Under the pieces are notes generated by a model. The model ran no database searches. It was not told the origin of the DNA and saw only the letters and a list, made by a program, of their open reading frames with translations. A stretch of 64,000 nucleotides of DNA from NCBI GenBank assembly GCA_031841125.1, contig CM063110.1, positions 30,438,678 to 30,502,677 on the forward strand. The letters are read 5' to 3'. The DNA comes from Acanthococcus lagerstroemiae. Lineage: Eukaryota > Arthropoda > Insecta > Hemiptera > Eriococcidae. Below are positions 1-11,279 of this stretch, in pieces. The position numbers were made by a program, and so were the translations under genes. How positions within the stretch are numbered: position 1 is the stretch's first letter; every line of letters begins with the position of its first letter.

Positions 1-1190
1 TTATATCAATTATACTCCCGTACCGCAAGTTTCCACAAACTTCGTTCGAAACTTTTTGGATTGTGTCCTTAGCCAGCGTGCTTCGAACCTTTTTCACCTT
101 AGTAGACTGCTGGTAGAGCTGTACTTGTAGTTTCTAGTTCATCGCTTTCGTAGGATTGACGTTTCCATTAAAGTTCTACCTTTTATTTTTCAGCTGCGCT
201 GTAGGTGGACCGTAGACCCCCGCCGCTCTTCGCACCATTCATCGTCGTTATGAAAATATTACGGATTTTTCGCATCCTTTGCGACCCAGTACTGGTGAGT
301 GTAGGTGATTGTCATCCCGTTAACTAAATTTCGAGGGAAATCGATTTTTATAACATCCAAACCTGTCTGGCGAGTGCGGATACCGTTCGCAGAACTGAAA
401 AACACGGATCAGGAACGACGATCAGAAATGAATTTTTATAAAGTAGCCGGATTCAAAACACAATCTGAAAACGTGGCTAACTCGTGCGGCGTGAAAAAAA
501 TTCGGATTAAAGACGCGTGAAGAAAATAAGCCGAACAGTTTGGACGTTAGCATTCTCGTGGCCCGACTTGGAAATAAAAAACCATGATTAGAGGTCGAAC
601 TAATAACTTCGTCTACAGACGTGGTTGGCAAACCCGTATATATTCTATTTGATGTAACATAGATTTATGTCAGCATTCACATTGTCCTCTTCCAGCTAAA
701 TCACGCTTCACTTTGTTTCGCATCACGAACCCTGTTTTTATTGTAACCAGAAAATAATATTTATGCGATAGAAAAGGAGAGATTGCAGCTGGGCCGATGA
801 AATTCAACACCGCCTGACACCAAGTCCACCGGTTACATACCTGGGAGGAGGTTTAGGTGTTGCAATTATAAATTTCCTTTCCGGTCCTCTCGCACTTGTT
901 TCGCGCAGGTCGTAACCTACGGTTGGCACCGTTGGCACTTGGCAGCCTCCATGTTGGAAAAGATTATACATACGTGTAATACTAACTCGTCCAGCTCTTG
1001 TATTCCTCATTTTATTTTTAATCTGACTGTTATCGACAGTAGTAAAAGTTATCCATCGAGTGTTGGAGTATTCGGATTCGCAGCGAGAAGTGGCTGCCTC
1101 ATGATATATACGTGTATTGCGGGGCCTGGAGAATGTGAAGGGCAAAGGCGCTGAGCTGCTTGGAGGCTGGGACTGGAGAAAGAAAGATCG
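1..1190. other. Unique DNA without recognised gene
   Basis: No recognisable protein, RNA or mobile element was found here. Reading frames of up to about 113 codons exist on both strands but show no familiar motif. The stretch ends just before a promoter-like cluster, so it could hold 5' flanking or exonic sequence of an unrecognised gene. Confidence 0.4.
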
Positions 1191-1216
1191 TAACCGTTTC
1201 CGAATGACGCTCTTGG

Positions 1217-1253
1217 GTCGCCTAGCAACGCTCTACGCGGATTGGTGACGTCA
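1217..1253. promoter_or_regulatory. X-box / inverted CCAAT / CRE cluster, promoter-like
   Basis: Three well-known motifs sit within 37 bp. At 1217-1229 is GTCGCCTAGCAAC, which fits an RFX X-box (two half sites). At 1241-1245 is ATTGG, an inverted CCAAT box, and at 1246-1253 is the full cAMP-response element TGACGTCA. X-box plus CRE plus CCAAT is a known promoter architecture for RFX/CREB/NF-Y targets, including ciliary genes. A CpG-containing stretch continues to about 1330. I could not identify the transcript or its direction. The motifs are seen directly; promoter function is inference. Confidence 0.45.
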
Positions 1254-1847
1254 GCGAACGCGAAATTTTTCGAATTTGATTTTACACCGGCACCCGGGTC
1301 CCGGGTTCGGGGGATCGAAACACGGAGCTCAGCGAGGCAGGAGCTGATTTCGCCTTTCCGCCTGAGTTACCTACATGAATTTTTTAATAACTTGCTCGAG
1401 TCTTCGCCTTGATGCCGGTGCGGATTGGAGATGGAGAAAATCTAGAATCACGAAATTCGGGACTGTTTATCGGGTTAGCCGACGTGTACGAGTCGCCCGT
1501 AGTCGAATTTTTGTACAAGGTAATGTTGCCCATCTTGTAAAGACCTGAAAACTGGCATGACTCGGCATAAAAATGTTTCCATCTTAGCTAGATCGTACTG
1601 GTATCGGTTCACGTACAACCCACACTTCAGAGAAGCATAGTCTCTCTACAGTTTGATAGGATCTATCCTAATTAACGGGGTTTCTTTCTCTGTTTCCGAG
1701 CATCGCAGTTTCGGAGTATAATTTAATGCGTGTGAGGGGAAGAGGGCAGGTCGAGTAATGTAGATGAAATACGGAACCTTGTGTAAGATACTGAATAACT
1801 TTTATATTAGGAAAATGCGTTAAATGTTTTCGATTACAGAACTCTGA

Positions 1848-2213
1848 GGGGGAAGAAGGTGGAAGAGTGGACCCCGCTTAACTACAGGAGGGGAAGAGGG
1901 GGACCCATTACCCGCTGGAGGGATGAGCTCGACAAACCTCTACGAACGAAGTGGAGAAGAAGTACCCATGATAAAGAGTTTTGGAAAAAGAAAGGGGAGG
2001 CATTCGCCCAAAGCTGGGCGGTGTATGTGGCAAACGAAAAGACGGATGGGAAGGGACTCACTGGCCGTGGTGCAAGGCGTCGCAGTAGTTGGTAAATATA
2101 CTCGTAGGTTCTAAGGTTAGCTCAAACTTGCCACGTCCATCTCGTCCGTCCGGGAAATGAAATAAGTATGTAGTATAATAAACACTATTATGCTGCTAAA
2201 ATAAAATAAAAAT
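1848..2213 (+). mobile_element. 5'-truncated RTE-like LINE 3' end with TSD
   Basis: The fragment is flanked by a perfect 10-bp direct repeat, AGAACTCTGA, at 1838-1847 and 2214-2223. It ends in an A-rich tail (AAAATAAAATAAAAAT type), the usual signature of target-primed reverse transcription. It encodes only the last part of the LINE protein (1859-2095). Because the TSD is intact, the insertion is fairly recent compared with other elements here. Assignment to RTE-like LINEs rests on similarity of the C-terminal tail to the fragment ending near 32462. Confidence 0.8.
1859..2095 (+). pseudogene. RTE-like LINE polyprotein, extreme C-terminal fragment
   Basis: About 78 codons remain. The segment has the typical end of RTE-type endonuclease/reverse transcriptase proteins: a W-T-P start, an Arg/Gly-rich run, then a TRWRDEL motif, and a closing W-K-K-K-GEAFAQSW motif. 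Endonuclease and reverse transcriptase domains are missing, so it is not functional. The ATG at the start of the frame is internal to the original protein and not a true start. It lies inside a TSD-bounded insertion. A related C-terminal tail (RWGKRVLDWYPREGR) occurs at about 32250-32460. Confidence 0.75.
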
Positions 2214-2344
2214 AGAACTCTGAATTTTAGTAGAGTACAGGGGCCTTAGTTTTCTAGAAGCTTCAAATTTTTTATTTAACTTTGTTGATCTTTAAATCTA
2301 TAAAATTGAAGTGTTTTTGTTGTTTTCATGAGAAATACCTTAAG

Positions 2345-2898
2345 CAATCAGTAGTTAGTATTTGGCCGGTACTACCTCGAGTTGGCATTTCTGATATTCT
2401 CTGTCAGATACTAACTCGAGTTAACTTTCCTGAGCATTCTCTGTCCAGTCCATGTCCCTGTGCGTTCTCTATTCAGTCTATGTCCCTGTATATTCTCTGT
2501 TCAGTTCATATCTCTGTGCATTCACTTATCGAAAATCAAAAATGCAAAAAAGTTACCCTCCGCTTTTATGTAACTGCAAAAAAGTCACAGTCGTAATTCC
2601 ACCTACAACTTCTATGTAGGTAGCTTGTCAATTTTTAGCCAGGAACAATCGTCCCATAGCTAAATTCTAACAGCAGTCTATATTCTGTCACACCATATAT
2701 GGAGGGTAACTTTTTTGCATTTTCGATTTTCGACTTTTGCATTTCGATTTTCGATAAGTAAATGCACAGAGATATGAACTGAACAGAGAATGCACAGGGA
2801 CGTAGACTGAACAGAGAATGCACTGGGACATGGACTGGACAGAGAATATCAGAAATGCCAACTCGAGGTACTACCGGCCAAATACTGACTGCTGCAAT
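2345..2898. repeat. Foldback (long inverted repeat) element
   Basis: The left arm (about 2345-2555) and right arm (about 2692-2898) are inverted copies. Both carry ATTTGGCCGGTA near the outer end followed by a CTCGAGTTGGCATTTCTG block. Inside each arm is a tandem unit of about 28 bp with the core TTCTCTGTYCAGT and TGTCCCTGTG, in two to three copies. The left arm contains an extra segment of about 50 bp. The central loop of about 135 bp has no recognised content. Reading frames over the arms on both strands are mirror images of the repeat and not genes. Confidence 0.75.
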
Positions 2899-3617
2899 CA
2901 TATATAGTAGTGTCCCTTATTTTACGACTTTTCTCAGCTTCTCCGGGACTGTGTGAAAATGGGTGTCTAGAAATTCGTAAAGCCCTTCTCTTCCCCTGAG
3001 AATTTCAGCTCAATCGGGTAACAAGAATACGTGCCATAAGCCCCTTCCTTTCTTCTGAAAGGTTTGACTTTTGACATAGATATGTCTATTGGCTGACCTT
3101 CAGCCTAAAATCGATGTCACGTTTTTCCGACCAACACTAAACTTGATTCCAGTTCAGTTCAGTTCAGTTGTGCGTATTGCGTGAAGCCAATCAGAGTATG
3201 ATTTAGCTCTTCATCAGGGACGAAACTATCCGGGGGTGTGGAGGGTTGAAACACCCCGCCCCCAATAATTTGGCAGTTGGCAAATTTTGAAACAGTTCAT
3301 CTGAATTTTTCGTTCTTTACGAATGTTTGTTTATTATTATTATTATTATTATTTATTATTTTTTTTTTTTCAATCAAAAAATCAGCAAATTTTTAATTTT
3401 TAAAAGATTTTGTCGGCGAATTTTTAGTTTTCAAAAAATTTTTGTCAGCAAAATGTTCTTCTTTCACCTCCCCAAATTGAAAGTCAAATTTCGTTTCTGC
3501 TCTTCATGGTCACAATTCAGTTTAGTGGTCCACATTTCTATAGAAATTATTTTTCCTTCTAGCCATTGACCGATAGCAGCGCTCAGTTGATCGAGATCGA
3601 CATTCTTATGCTGACTG
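2899..3617. other. Non-coding stretch with simple repeats
   Basis: It contains a short CAGTT microsatellite near 3157-3171, an ATT/T-rich run near 3330-3370, and a G-rich/C-rich stretch near 3230-3265 that resembles the ends of hAT MITEs but has no confirmed partner. No gene was recognised. Confidence 0.4.
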
Positions 3618-3750
3618 CAGGGGCGGATCTTGGATTACATCTCGGGGGAAGGGGGCGTTATATATAGTCATTTTCTTCTATTTTTCCTTTTTTTTGTTAT
3701 TCCTTTTAACGGGGAGGGGGAGGGGTTAAACACCCCTAAATCCGCGCCCG
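3618..3750. mobile_element. hAT-type MITE, 133 bp, 8-bp TSD
   Basis: The element starts CAGGGGCGGATC and ends with a sequence whose reverse complement is CGGGCGCGGATT. The 8-bp sequence GCTGACTG is repeated exactly at 3610-3617 and 3751-3758. An 8-bp TSD with CA..TG-like ends is the hallmark of hAT elements. The interior is G-rich on the left and C-rich on the right, allowing a hairpin. It has no coding capacity. Confidence 0.85.
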
Positions 3751-3758
3751 GCTGACTG

Positions 3759-4115
3759 AATGTGTAGAATATGTTCAGTAACGTAAGACATATCCATGTA
3801 TGTACCAATATATCTGCATATGCAGTTTAGATACTCTTCGTCAGTTTACTGATGATTTTCTAGTGTGGGGGAGGTTATTTTCTAGACGCTGAAGCTCCAG
3901 TGGGATTTCTTAGGATTTTCAGGACGTTCATCAATATCCATACCCTACTAACCATCTAAATTTGACTTGCTGATCTGACTTCCCGCAGCTAAGTGGTTAC
4001 CAGGACCTTCCATCAAGTTTTTTTGAGGGTCGGATCAGGTCGATATATTTCTTAGCATTTTATATGCTTTTACTACTGGTATAACTGAGCAAAACCATAA
4101 CGAAAAACTTAACGA
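3759..4115. other. Unique DNA, nothing recognised
   Basis: The DNA between the MITE and the foldback element shows no coding or repeat signal I can support. Confidence 0.4.
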
Positions 4116-4402
4116 ATGCATTAGCCTTCGAGTACTACGCTACGCTAGTGCATCAGTTTGCAAACGCGTCTACAACCACGGGGGAGCATTTTCATGTCTC
4201 TCCGCTTTTCGGATTCCGCCGACATAAGAATGTCGACGGTCGCTTCGCTTTTTATTTTTTCGGCGGTACAGTCGTTGCTCGTCGACATTCTCATGTCGGC
4301 GCAATCCGAAAAGCGGAGAGACATGAAAATGCTCCCCCGTGGTTGTAGACGTGTCTGCAAACTGATGCACTAGCGGAGCGTAGTACTCGAAGGCTAATAC
4401 AA
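4116..4402. repeat. Near-perfect palindrome (foldback MITE), about 285 bp
   Basis: The left arm (about 4120-4237) and right arm (about 4279-4398) are reverse complements over about 118 bp with only a few mismatches. The outermost shared bases are ATTAGCCTTCGAG and its complement. The loop is about 40 bp. No clear TSD was found at the ends. The reading frames on both strands here are produced by the palindrome. If transcribed it would form a long hairpin RNA. Confidence 0.85.
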
Positions 4403-4559
4403 GGAACGTAATACTCTAAGGCTGCGACAAGGAGCGTTGCGAGTCGGAAGCCAGAGTCAGCTAGTTTCCGTTGCCTGCCAGACTATCCAACCAGCCAACC
4501 TAGTCGAGACTTGTGTATATATTTTTGATAAAACAAAGGGAAAATTTTAAAAATTGACA

Positions 4560-5010
4560 AGCTACCGTCTCCTTCATTACCGATAAGACGTAATGACAGA
4601 TACGAGACTCGTCGATAAGACATAAAGAAAAAACATGTCAAAATAAAGACATAAAAATGTCAAAAATCCAAAGAATTACTTCATTACTGAGATAAGACCT
4701 GAAGACAGACATGAGACTGTCAGTCTATGGCTGATAAAAGACATAATAACGGAGAAAGATATACAACAGGCATGAAAAATCTGCCTGATACAAATCTGAC
4801 AACCACCTTCTCCTTCCCCACTGATATTACAGCAGTCTCATTCCCTACTGATAAGACATAAAGACAAACATAAAACTTTTCTATATATCGCTGATAAAAT
4901 ACAAAGGACAAAGGAAACAATCCAGTCAGTCAGTCAGGTCTATACTTTTCTATATATCGCTGATAAGACACGAAAGAAACAGTCCAGGCAGTCAGTCAGT
5001 CAGGTCTATA
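4560..5010. repeat. Degenerate tandem repeats with GATAAGACATAAAGAC words
   Basis: Words such as GATAAGACATAAAGA recur many times. The block CTTTTCTATATATCGCTGAT occurs at 4876 and again at 4945, each followed by CAGTCAGTCAGTCAGG, giving a local period of about 69 bp. No gene is present. Confidence 0.65.
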
Positions 5011-8000
5011 TATGTATTTTGTTCAGTTTTTCGAGAACTAAGTCAATTTTGTCCAATGTATGAGTGAAATTTGAATTTTGAGGCCAAACATCTAAGCCGC
5101 CGGATCTGTTATTTGACTAGATATTTGAAATCAGCGACCCCAATAAATCGTATATCGATACTTTATTTTTAATCTGTTCTCACTTAAAAACCCAAAGTTG
5201 ATGGCACGTTCCAGCTTCCCTCTTGGGAGAGAGAAGCCCCTTTCACTTGACAAAATTAGATATTATCAAATGAAGATCTTACTTTGTCTCACCTCGATCC
5301 TACTCTTTGGTGAAAAATAACGACGGGGAGGGGGCGCATTTCATTGGACATGAACCTCCCAAGCGGCAACGACAAATTCCTCCACATTAGAGCTGTAGGC
5401 CAACTAAACTGAGTGCAATATTGAAACTTCCTGATCACTGAAGCCATTTTAAAAGAGCTCTTCATAGATACTCAGTTTATTATTTAAATGTTATCATGCA
5501 AGAGAGTCTGTGGAGGCTGTGGAACTGTTGTACGACATTAGGAGCAAAGCCGGCATAAATACATTATTTTGGGTGAAGGGGAAAAGACAGCAAAAATACT
5601 GATTGAAATCTTTTGAAAACAAACACTTTTTCCGATTTTTCTCTCCTGACTGATTACTTTTAATATTCGTATTTCTGACTACACCCCCCCCCTGTTCCCT
5701 TCTTATCATTCGTATTCGCTTTCTCAATTCTAATTTTTGACGAAGAATTGATAGTATAGCAGACGTTGTGTCAAAAATGTCACACGGGAGGAATTTAAGT
5801 TCCACTGTTAGTCAAGGCAGTGGTTGACAACTTTATTTAGACTGAGAGGGCGGGGGTATGAAGAGAAAAACTGTCGACGGAAATGTAAAAAATTTCAGTC
5901 GGAAACTTACAAAAATTCTCACTTTCATAGTTTTGCCGACTGGCTACTAGAATTTGTCAAGTGCCAACTTTTTAAACAACATTGGTATCCCCTTTTACCA
6001 GGATTGGAAAGGGGGCTTACAGCACTGATTGTTGGCTACTATTCAAAGGGTAGCTATTCGGCTCCCGCTGAGTCAAACACAAACCGTGTTTCACTTAGCA
6101 GCAAAACGAGAAATCTGGAGGCAAAGGCTTATGTTTTGGTTGCACGTTGCTCTTCGGTTTTCTCTGTCAAAAGATACGAACATTTTTCATCCTCTGTATT
6201 TTCAATTAGACAGGTTTACCTCCGTCAGCTGCGCTGCTGTACTGGTTTCCGTTGCTTGGTCCCGACTGAAAAGGAAAGCTGGTTCCAATAATTGGAACTA
6301 AGTAAGTTTTAAATTTTCAGCAAATTCAAGTAAATGTACCTACCATTTGGAATGAGAGTTTGAAAAATGAAATTACTCTCTTCCCAATTCCTATTGAAAA
6401 ATTCTCAAGCAAGTAACCACCCGACCCTTTCTCTTCTAGCCAGAGGCTCATAAGTTCGATCTAGGTTTCCTCTGGCCTTGTGTGCCCTTGGAATTCCAGT
6501 ATTCGATACGAATAGAACTCGGTTCTCCTTTCAGACATTTTCGCCGATCATTAGCATGACCGAACGAGTCTTTCCTTTTCTCCTCCCGGCGTCATTCATA
6601 AGACTTGGTTTTTCTTTGATGAGTGGATGGAAAGACCTTGAAACCGTCGTTATTGTTTCAATTTTAGCGAGAGGTCAATGAATAACTCCACACACCAGGT
6701 AGTTATTAACCAGTATCATTATAGAAGTTGTGAAACAACGGGTAATTGGTCAGTAATTAATAATTCGTAATTAACTCGAGTTAACTGACGATTCGTGTGA
6801 CTGTAAGATGTTCCTGCCATGTAAACTGTTCCCGAAACTGTTTAAATTATCGTTTGAGTGTTTCGCTTTTAGGAAAAATTGACGAGAGGGTTTGAAAAAT
6901 TACTTTTATGACAGGTATTAATATAACGCAATAATGCCTTTTTTTCCCCTGTTTTTTATTTTTTATTTTTTTTTAGTAAATGATTTACAATTTACAATAT
7001 TGTACAAAATCGCCGTCCCTTTTCCTTTTTAGGAAGTTTACAAAAAAAAAAAAAGAACCCATTGAATTAACTTTATTTCTGATTAGTGAATGAATCAAGT
7101 AATATTCATGTTTTAATCTGTGGCGTTAGGATCTTGTTTAATGTGTTATTTCATTTTCGCTCGTGTTCTATTCGTAATATCAAAGATGACCATAGGAATT
7201 CATGTGTGAGGAGAGCATGTTGTCGCTCTGAAATAAACATGCCTGCATGTAAAAATGTCACTCATGTTTTTACATTGAGAGGTTATGCTTGTACCTGATT
7301 TGTCAATGAAAAGTGCTATACTTTCCACTTGCAAAATACTAAAGTAAACATCATCGTGTTTCTGATCATGTATTGTAAAAATCTATTACCAGCTTCACGT
7401 TTTTTTTTTGTTTTTTTCAAACGAAAAGTACTACTTGTCCGCTGATTGTGCGGCTGCTAGATGCTAGACGTTTCAAGCCTATGTGTGAAGATCACAGTTT
7501 TACAATTTTTATTCGTACATTGCCACTTACAAAATACGATTTAGAAACTAAGCAGCTACAGGCACTTAATGAAATGTCCCCCTCACCCCTCCACTCCATA
7601 TCCTCCCTAATGAGCTATAGGTCAGAAATTGATAATTACATATTTCTCAGTTGTGTTTTCTGCAACTTCTACAATATTCTCAATTTTTCTTTCTGTCTCT
7701 TCTTCCTATTCTCCATTTCCAAATTTCCTTCCTTTTTCGCGCTGTTTTTCCACAAAAACCTGCCGCCCCTCGAAATCTGCCGCCCTAGGCACTTGCCTAA
7801 TGTGCCTGCTGGGAAATCCATCGCTGACGAAAGGTCTCATCTTTAATTGGAACTTCCCGAAATTTGAAATCATTATAAGTCACTATGGGCTTGCCTTTCT
7901 CAGTAACACCACACTGCACTTCCGTATCACGATCAACAGCTCATTCAAGAATAAGAGAGCCCTTTCAATATACCTATGATCGTGCATGGCTGACGTGATT

Positions 8001-8090
8001 GGATGTGTCTCGTAGTCTGCAAGACGCTACAGAAATTTGCAGTCTTCAGTATAACGTTTCTTGTTCTTGCGGTAAAATGACTCGTTCGCG
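5011..8090. other. Unique AT-rich DNA, no recognised gene
   Basis: The longest reading frame (5824-6291, 155 codons, plus strand) has no motif I recognise and a composition typical of chance frames. Near 7760-7826 the reverse strand reads GGCACATTAGGCAAGTGCCT within a G-rich context. This looks like one end of a MITE, but I could not find its partner or a TSD. Confidence 0.35.
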
Positions 8091-8200
8091 GCGCAATTCG
8101 ACCTATACCTTTTCTGTTGCTAGGCGCAATTCAGCCTATAACTTTTTCGCTCTCCGGCACAATTCGACCTATACTTTTTCGTTGTTCTGCGCAATTCGAC
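8091..8200. repeat. 33-bp tandem repeat, about 3.4 copies
   Basis: Units begin with GCGCAATTCGACCTATA (variants) at 8091, 8124, 8157 and 8189, so the period is 33, 33 and 32 bp. In one plus-strand frame (7999-8244) the repeat reads as an 11-residue unit close to RRNSTYTFSVA. I have no other evidence that this frame is translated. Confidence 0.7.
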
Positions 8201-8417
8201 CAGAGCCGAGGTTGCAAGAGAAAATTCTGACGACCATAATGTAACCTTGATTTTTGCATTTGAATTGAGATTAGTGAATAGTTACACGGGCATGAGTCAC
8301 TGGCTGATAGCTGAAAAAACGAACATGTGCAGTCCCTGTATGTTGACGGATGTTAATAAACATATTATTGAACGATTTACATAATTACATGAATCACAAA
8401 TATCCCTAGTTACGCAC

Positions 8418-8444
8418 AAAAAAAAAAAAAAAAAAAAAAAAAAA
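8418..8444. repeat. Poly-A run of 27 bp
   Basis: An uninterrupted A tract. It could be a decayed retroelement tail, but no retroelement body was recognised upstream. Confidence 0.6.
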
Positions 8445-8770
8445 GAAATGAAAAGCCTATGAGGTAGCGGTCGCTAACTCCGCTACCCTCTGCGGGCGCC
8501 CATGAACATAGTTGAAAATAAAATTAGTAAATAAGAGAAGTTTTCTGACAATAATCGGATGTTTCTCACCACCATCTTTAAATGTCCGAAAATAAACCTG
8601 CATGCGGTTAAAATTACTTCCAGTTGGCAACCCTGGGTTTGGAGGAAAATGGAAATCCAGCGTATTTGCCCGGTCATACACCATTTCGTGTACGTTTCCT
8701 TTGTTGAAACCAAAGGGGCAAAATGATAATACTGTCTCCTGCTCTGTAAGGGAGGATGCAACTGCCGCTT

Positions 8771-8932
8771 CAGGCGCGGATCCACGAGGGGATTACCCCA
8801 AACAAAAAAAAAAAAAAAAAAAAAAAGGAATAATCTGTGGGAGAAGAAGGAAAAATCTGCGAGGGAGGAGGCAGCCAAAAAATTCCCGCGGCCATTTCCC
8901 TCCTCGAAATGGTTTGTCTGGATCCGCGTCTG
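8771..8932. mobile_element. hAT-type MITE, 162 bp
   Basis: The left end is CAGGCGCGGATCCACGAGG and the reverse complement of the right end is CAGACGCGGATCCAG. The flanks GCCGCTT (left) and GCCACTT (right) agree at six of seven positions, consistent with a slightly mutated hAT-type TSD. It is non-coding and contains an A-rich run of about 24 bases. Confidence 0.65.
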
Positions 8933-10330
8933 GCCACTTCGGTGTCACTGGAAGATTACCAACTAAAAGCCTTTAGCTTTAACCTTTGTCTTTCGACCGT
9001 TTTGATCTCAAGTGTTATGCAAAAACACTCTTTCAATGGGCGAATAAGTTCATAATGTAGCTTTGTTATTTGAATTCGCAGTTGTTGAAGATGACGTCAC
9101 ACGACACTGCCTGCGTCTCATCACCCGAAATGAAACAGTTTGCGACAGTCATCAGCACCTCTGTGATACGATATAATCGTGGTTGGTATGTAAGCATGCG
9201 TATTTTCATTATATAATCGGGCATAATATCCATTTTAGTTGGCATTCTCCTAAACGACATGGAGTGACCTCGAAAATGGCAGCGCGTTCGATTTGTGAAC
9301 GATATGGATATGCGTGAAATAATAACGTCAGACAAAGGGTACAAGCTACGTGTAGGTAAGACGAGTGTAGTAAGGGCCTGTGTGTAGCGTAGACGGTACG
9401 CGGGTTAAAGAATATTCGAACGTCGTCGTTTACGAAAATGGCAGCACTGAATGGGCATATTATTTCTTTTTCACTTGTTTGCCGGATAATATTCTCTCTC
9501 CTTCACCGGTATGCGTCTTTGCGCGCGTCCTCCTCGCCGCCCGCCCATGTTACGATTATCCCCCGCGAAACCTCCTCCGTTATTACGAACATCCCGAACG
9601 TAGTACTACATTCTCGACAACCTCCCTCCACCATTCCACAAGTTCACTGATACTACAAGAAGTAAACTCCAGACATCGTATTCACAACTAGTTGTAGAGT
9701 AGAAGGTGGCGTTCATTCTTTAGTTAATCATTTCCTCGTTGTCTGTTGATTTTTTCTACATGTCTAACCACCGGTGTATTGTTTATTCTTAGTTTTTCTT
9801 TTCTATATTTGTTTTCCGGCATAATTAGTCGATGCGGTTACGGTGTTGATATTGTTTGTTCACGATAACGTGCGATTTAATTTGAAATTTTCACTCGTTT
9901 GTCGTTCGGTTCAGTGATGTTGATACAGAATTTGAAACTTATTTTGTCATTTTGTGCGGTGGTGACATCCAGATATCCGAGCTAGGTGAGTTTTTTCACT
10001 CGTTCATCCTAATTGTACATGGGCTGAGGAATGCTGGAGCATGATCTCAGGAGTATTATCGAATGTGCTTTTATGATGCATACTTATTGGGTACTTGCAC
10101 CGTGTATGTTAGCCGGTCACCCAATGAGCTGGTGGAATATGCGAATATTGTGTGTATATTCTGTACCATGCCAAGTCAGAGGTAATGCGTCAAAATGATT
10201 TGTACTTTTTCAGCATGTCCAAAAGTGTTCTCTCTGTGAGCCCTGCAGGAAATAAAATTCTGAAGGAGGAAAAGAGAATTCGTATGCCAAAATTTTTTAT
10301 ATTATGCTGCAACTATTTTCGAGGTTACAT
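8933..10330. other. Unique DNA without recognised gene
   Basis: The phrase CGAAAATGGCAGC appears twice (near 9271 and 9434) in similar contexts. No coding domain, RNA gene or bounded mobile element was recognised. Confidence 0.35.
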
Positions 10331-10339
10331 AACCCAAGC

Positions 10340-10652
10340 CAAATGGAAAAGCCAAAAGGAGCCAAAATTGGGCCGAAGTTGAAGCCGAAGTCAGAAAAAA
10401 TCCTGCCCGAAGCGGAAACTCGAAGCTGGAGCTAAATTCAGAATTTGGCTTTATTTGGCTTCGAAGTATAATTCTGGATTTCTAAAGATAAAAAGAAAAG
10501 TTTTAAAGCAGGGTGGCGAAGTCGAAAACCAAGTCAATAAGTCAAGTCAAAATCAGGCCAGAACCGAAGCTAAGTGAAGTTTTCAGCCCGAAGTCGAAAT
10601 CAGAAAATTGTGCCTGAAGCCGAATTTACAATTCAACGGCTTGGCAACCCTG
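10340..10652. repeat. Word array (CCGAAGTC-like), probable MITE
   Basis: The short word CGAAGTCGAAGCC and its variants recur throughout. The right end reads GGCTTGGCAACCCTG, whose complement CAGGGTTGCCAAGCC resembles an internal sequence CAGGGTGGCGAAGTC at 10509. Flanks of 10509-10652 do not match each other, so the boundaries are uncertain. Confidence 0.45.
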
Positions 10653-11062
10653 ATTGAATGTACCCCGGAAAAGTTTTTTGGTACTGTGATGATATATGAA
10701 TATTCTCCCATTGTGCCGAAGAATATTTTCTTCACAAACCCCACTTTCATATGTTTATCTTCGAGTTCCCGACTTGTCGTGGTCTGCTGAAAGATTCAAA
10801 ATCTTTCATTCGCTTCAAGTTAGGCGATCTTGTATTTGAATATGCAGCTCATTTAGCATACTCGATTATCAAAAGGCGTGTGTCTGCTGAACATGAACAT
10901 GGCTCCAGGGTAGGATTATTAGTTGCATTGATTAAAGGGTAGTAGTAATTAGCATTCTCACTCGTCATTTTGTGAAATAACCGAATGGAGTGCATGTAGT
11001 GTACATACATTTAACTAGTAACACAGATGGTATTTGTATGGTGATCATTAGTTCTGAAATAC

Positions 11063-11279
11063 GGGCGTCTGGTTAGCCGAGTGAATAGCGCGGTGGTCTC
11101 GGAATCTGGAGGTTCCGGGTTCGAGCCCACGTCGCAGCTCGCTACATTTCACTTAGGCCGGTTTTTCGGCAAGAAGTGAAGAGGGCTAAGACAGCCCTAA
11201 TAGCCTCCGCAATGTCTCTCAGGTAATGCTCGAAAGGGCGGATTCCACGGCTTGGGTTGAGAGCAAAATTGGAAAATAT
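11063..11279 (+). mobile_element. tRNA-derived SINE with 11-bp TSD
   Basis: The 217-bp unit is flanked by perfect copies of TTCTGAAATAC (11052-11062 and 11280-11290). It has RNA polymerase III promoter boxes: an A-box-like TAGCCGAGTGAA at 11074 and a B box GGTTCGAGCC at 11118-11127. The spacing is as in tRNA genes. The T and acceptor stems do not pair well, so it is a tRNA-related SINE and not a tRNA gene. The tail is A-rich. Segmental copy 2 near 13735 gives an empty-site comparison. Confidence 0.85.

Noticed and set aside
804..1145. 113-codon minus-strand frame near the promoter-like cluster
   Set aside because: No recognised motif and no splice or start context; cannot be supported as coding.
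4145..4373. Four overlapping frames on both strands as genes
   Set aside because: They mirror each other because the DNA is a palindrome.
5824..6291. 155-codon open frame as a gene
   Set aside because: No domain, no supporting promoter or splice context, and length is not exceptional for chance in 64 kb read in six frames.
7738..7826. MITE with GGCACATTAGGCAAGTGCCT
   Set aside because: Only one end is visible and no partner end or TSD could be found, so it is not listed as a bounded element.
11067..11140. Functional tRNA gene
   Set aside because: Same reason, and the 217-bp unit is bounded by an 11-bp TSD, which shows retroposition.
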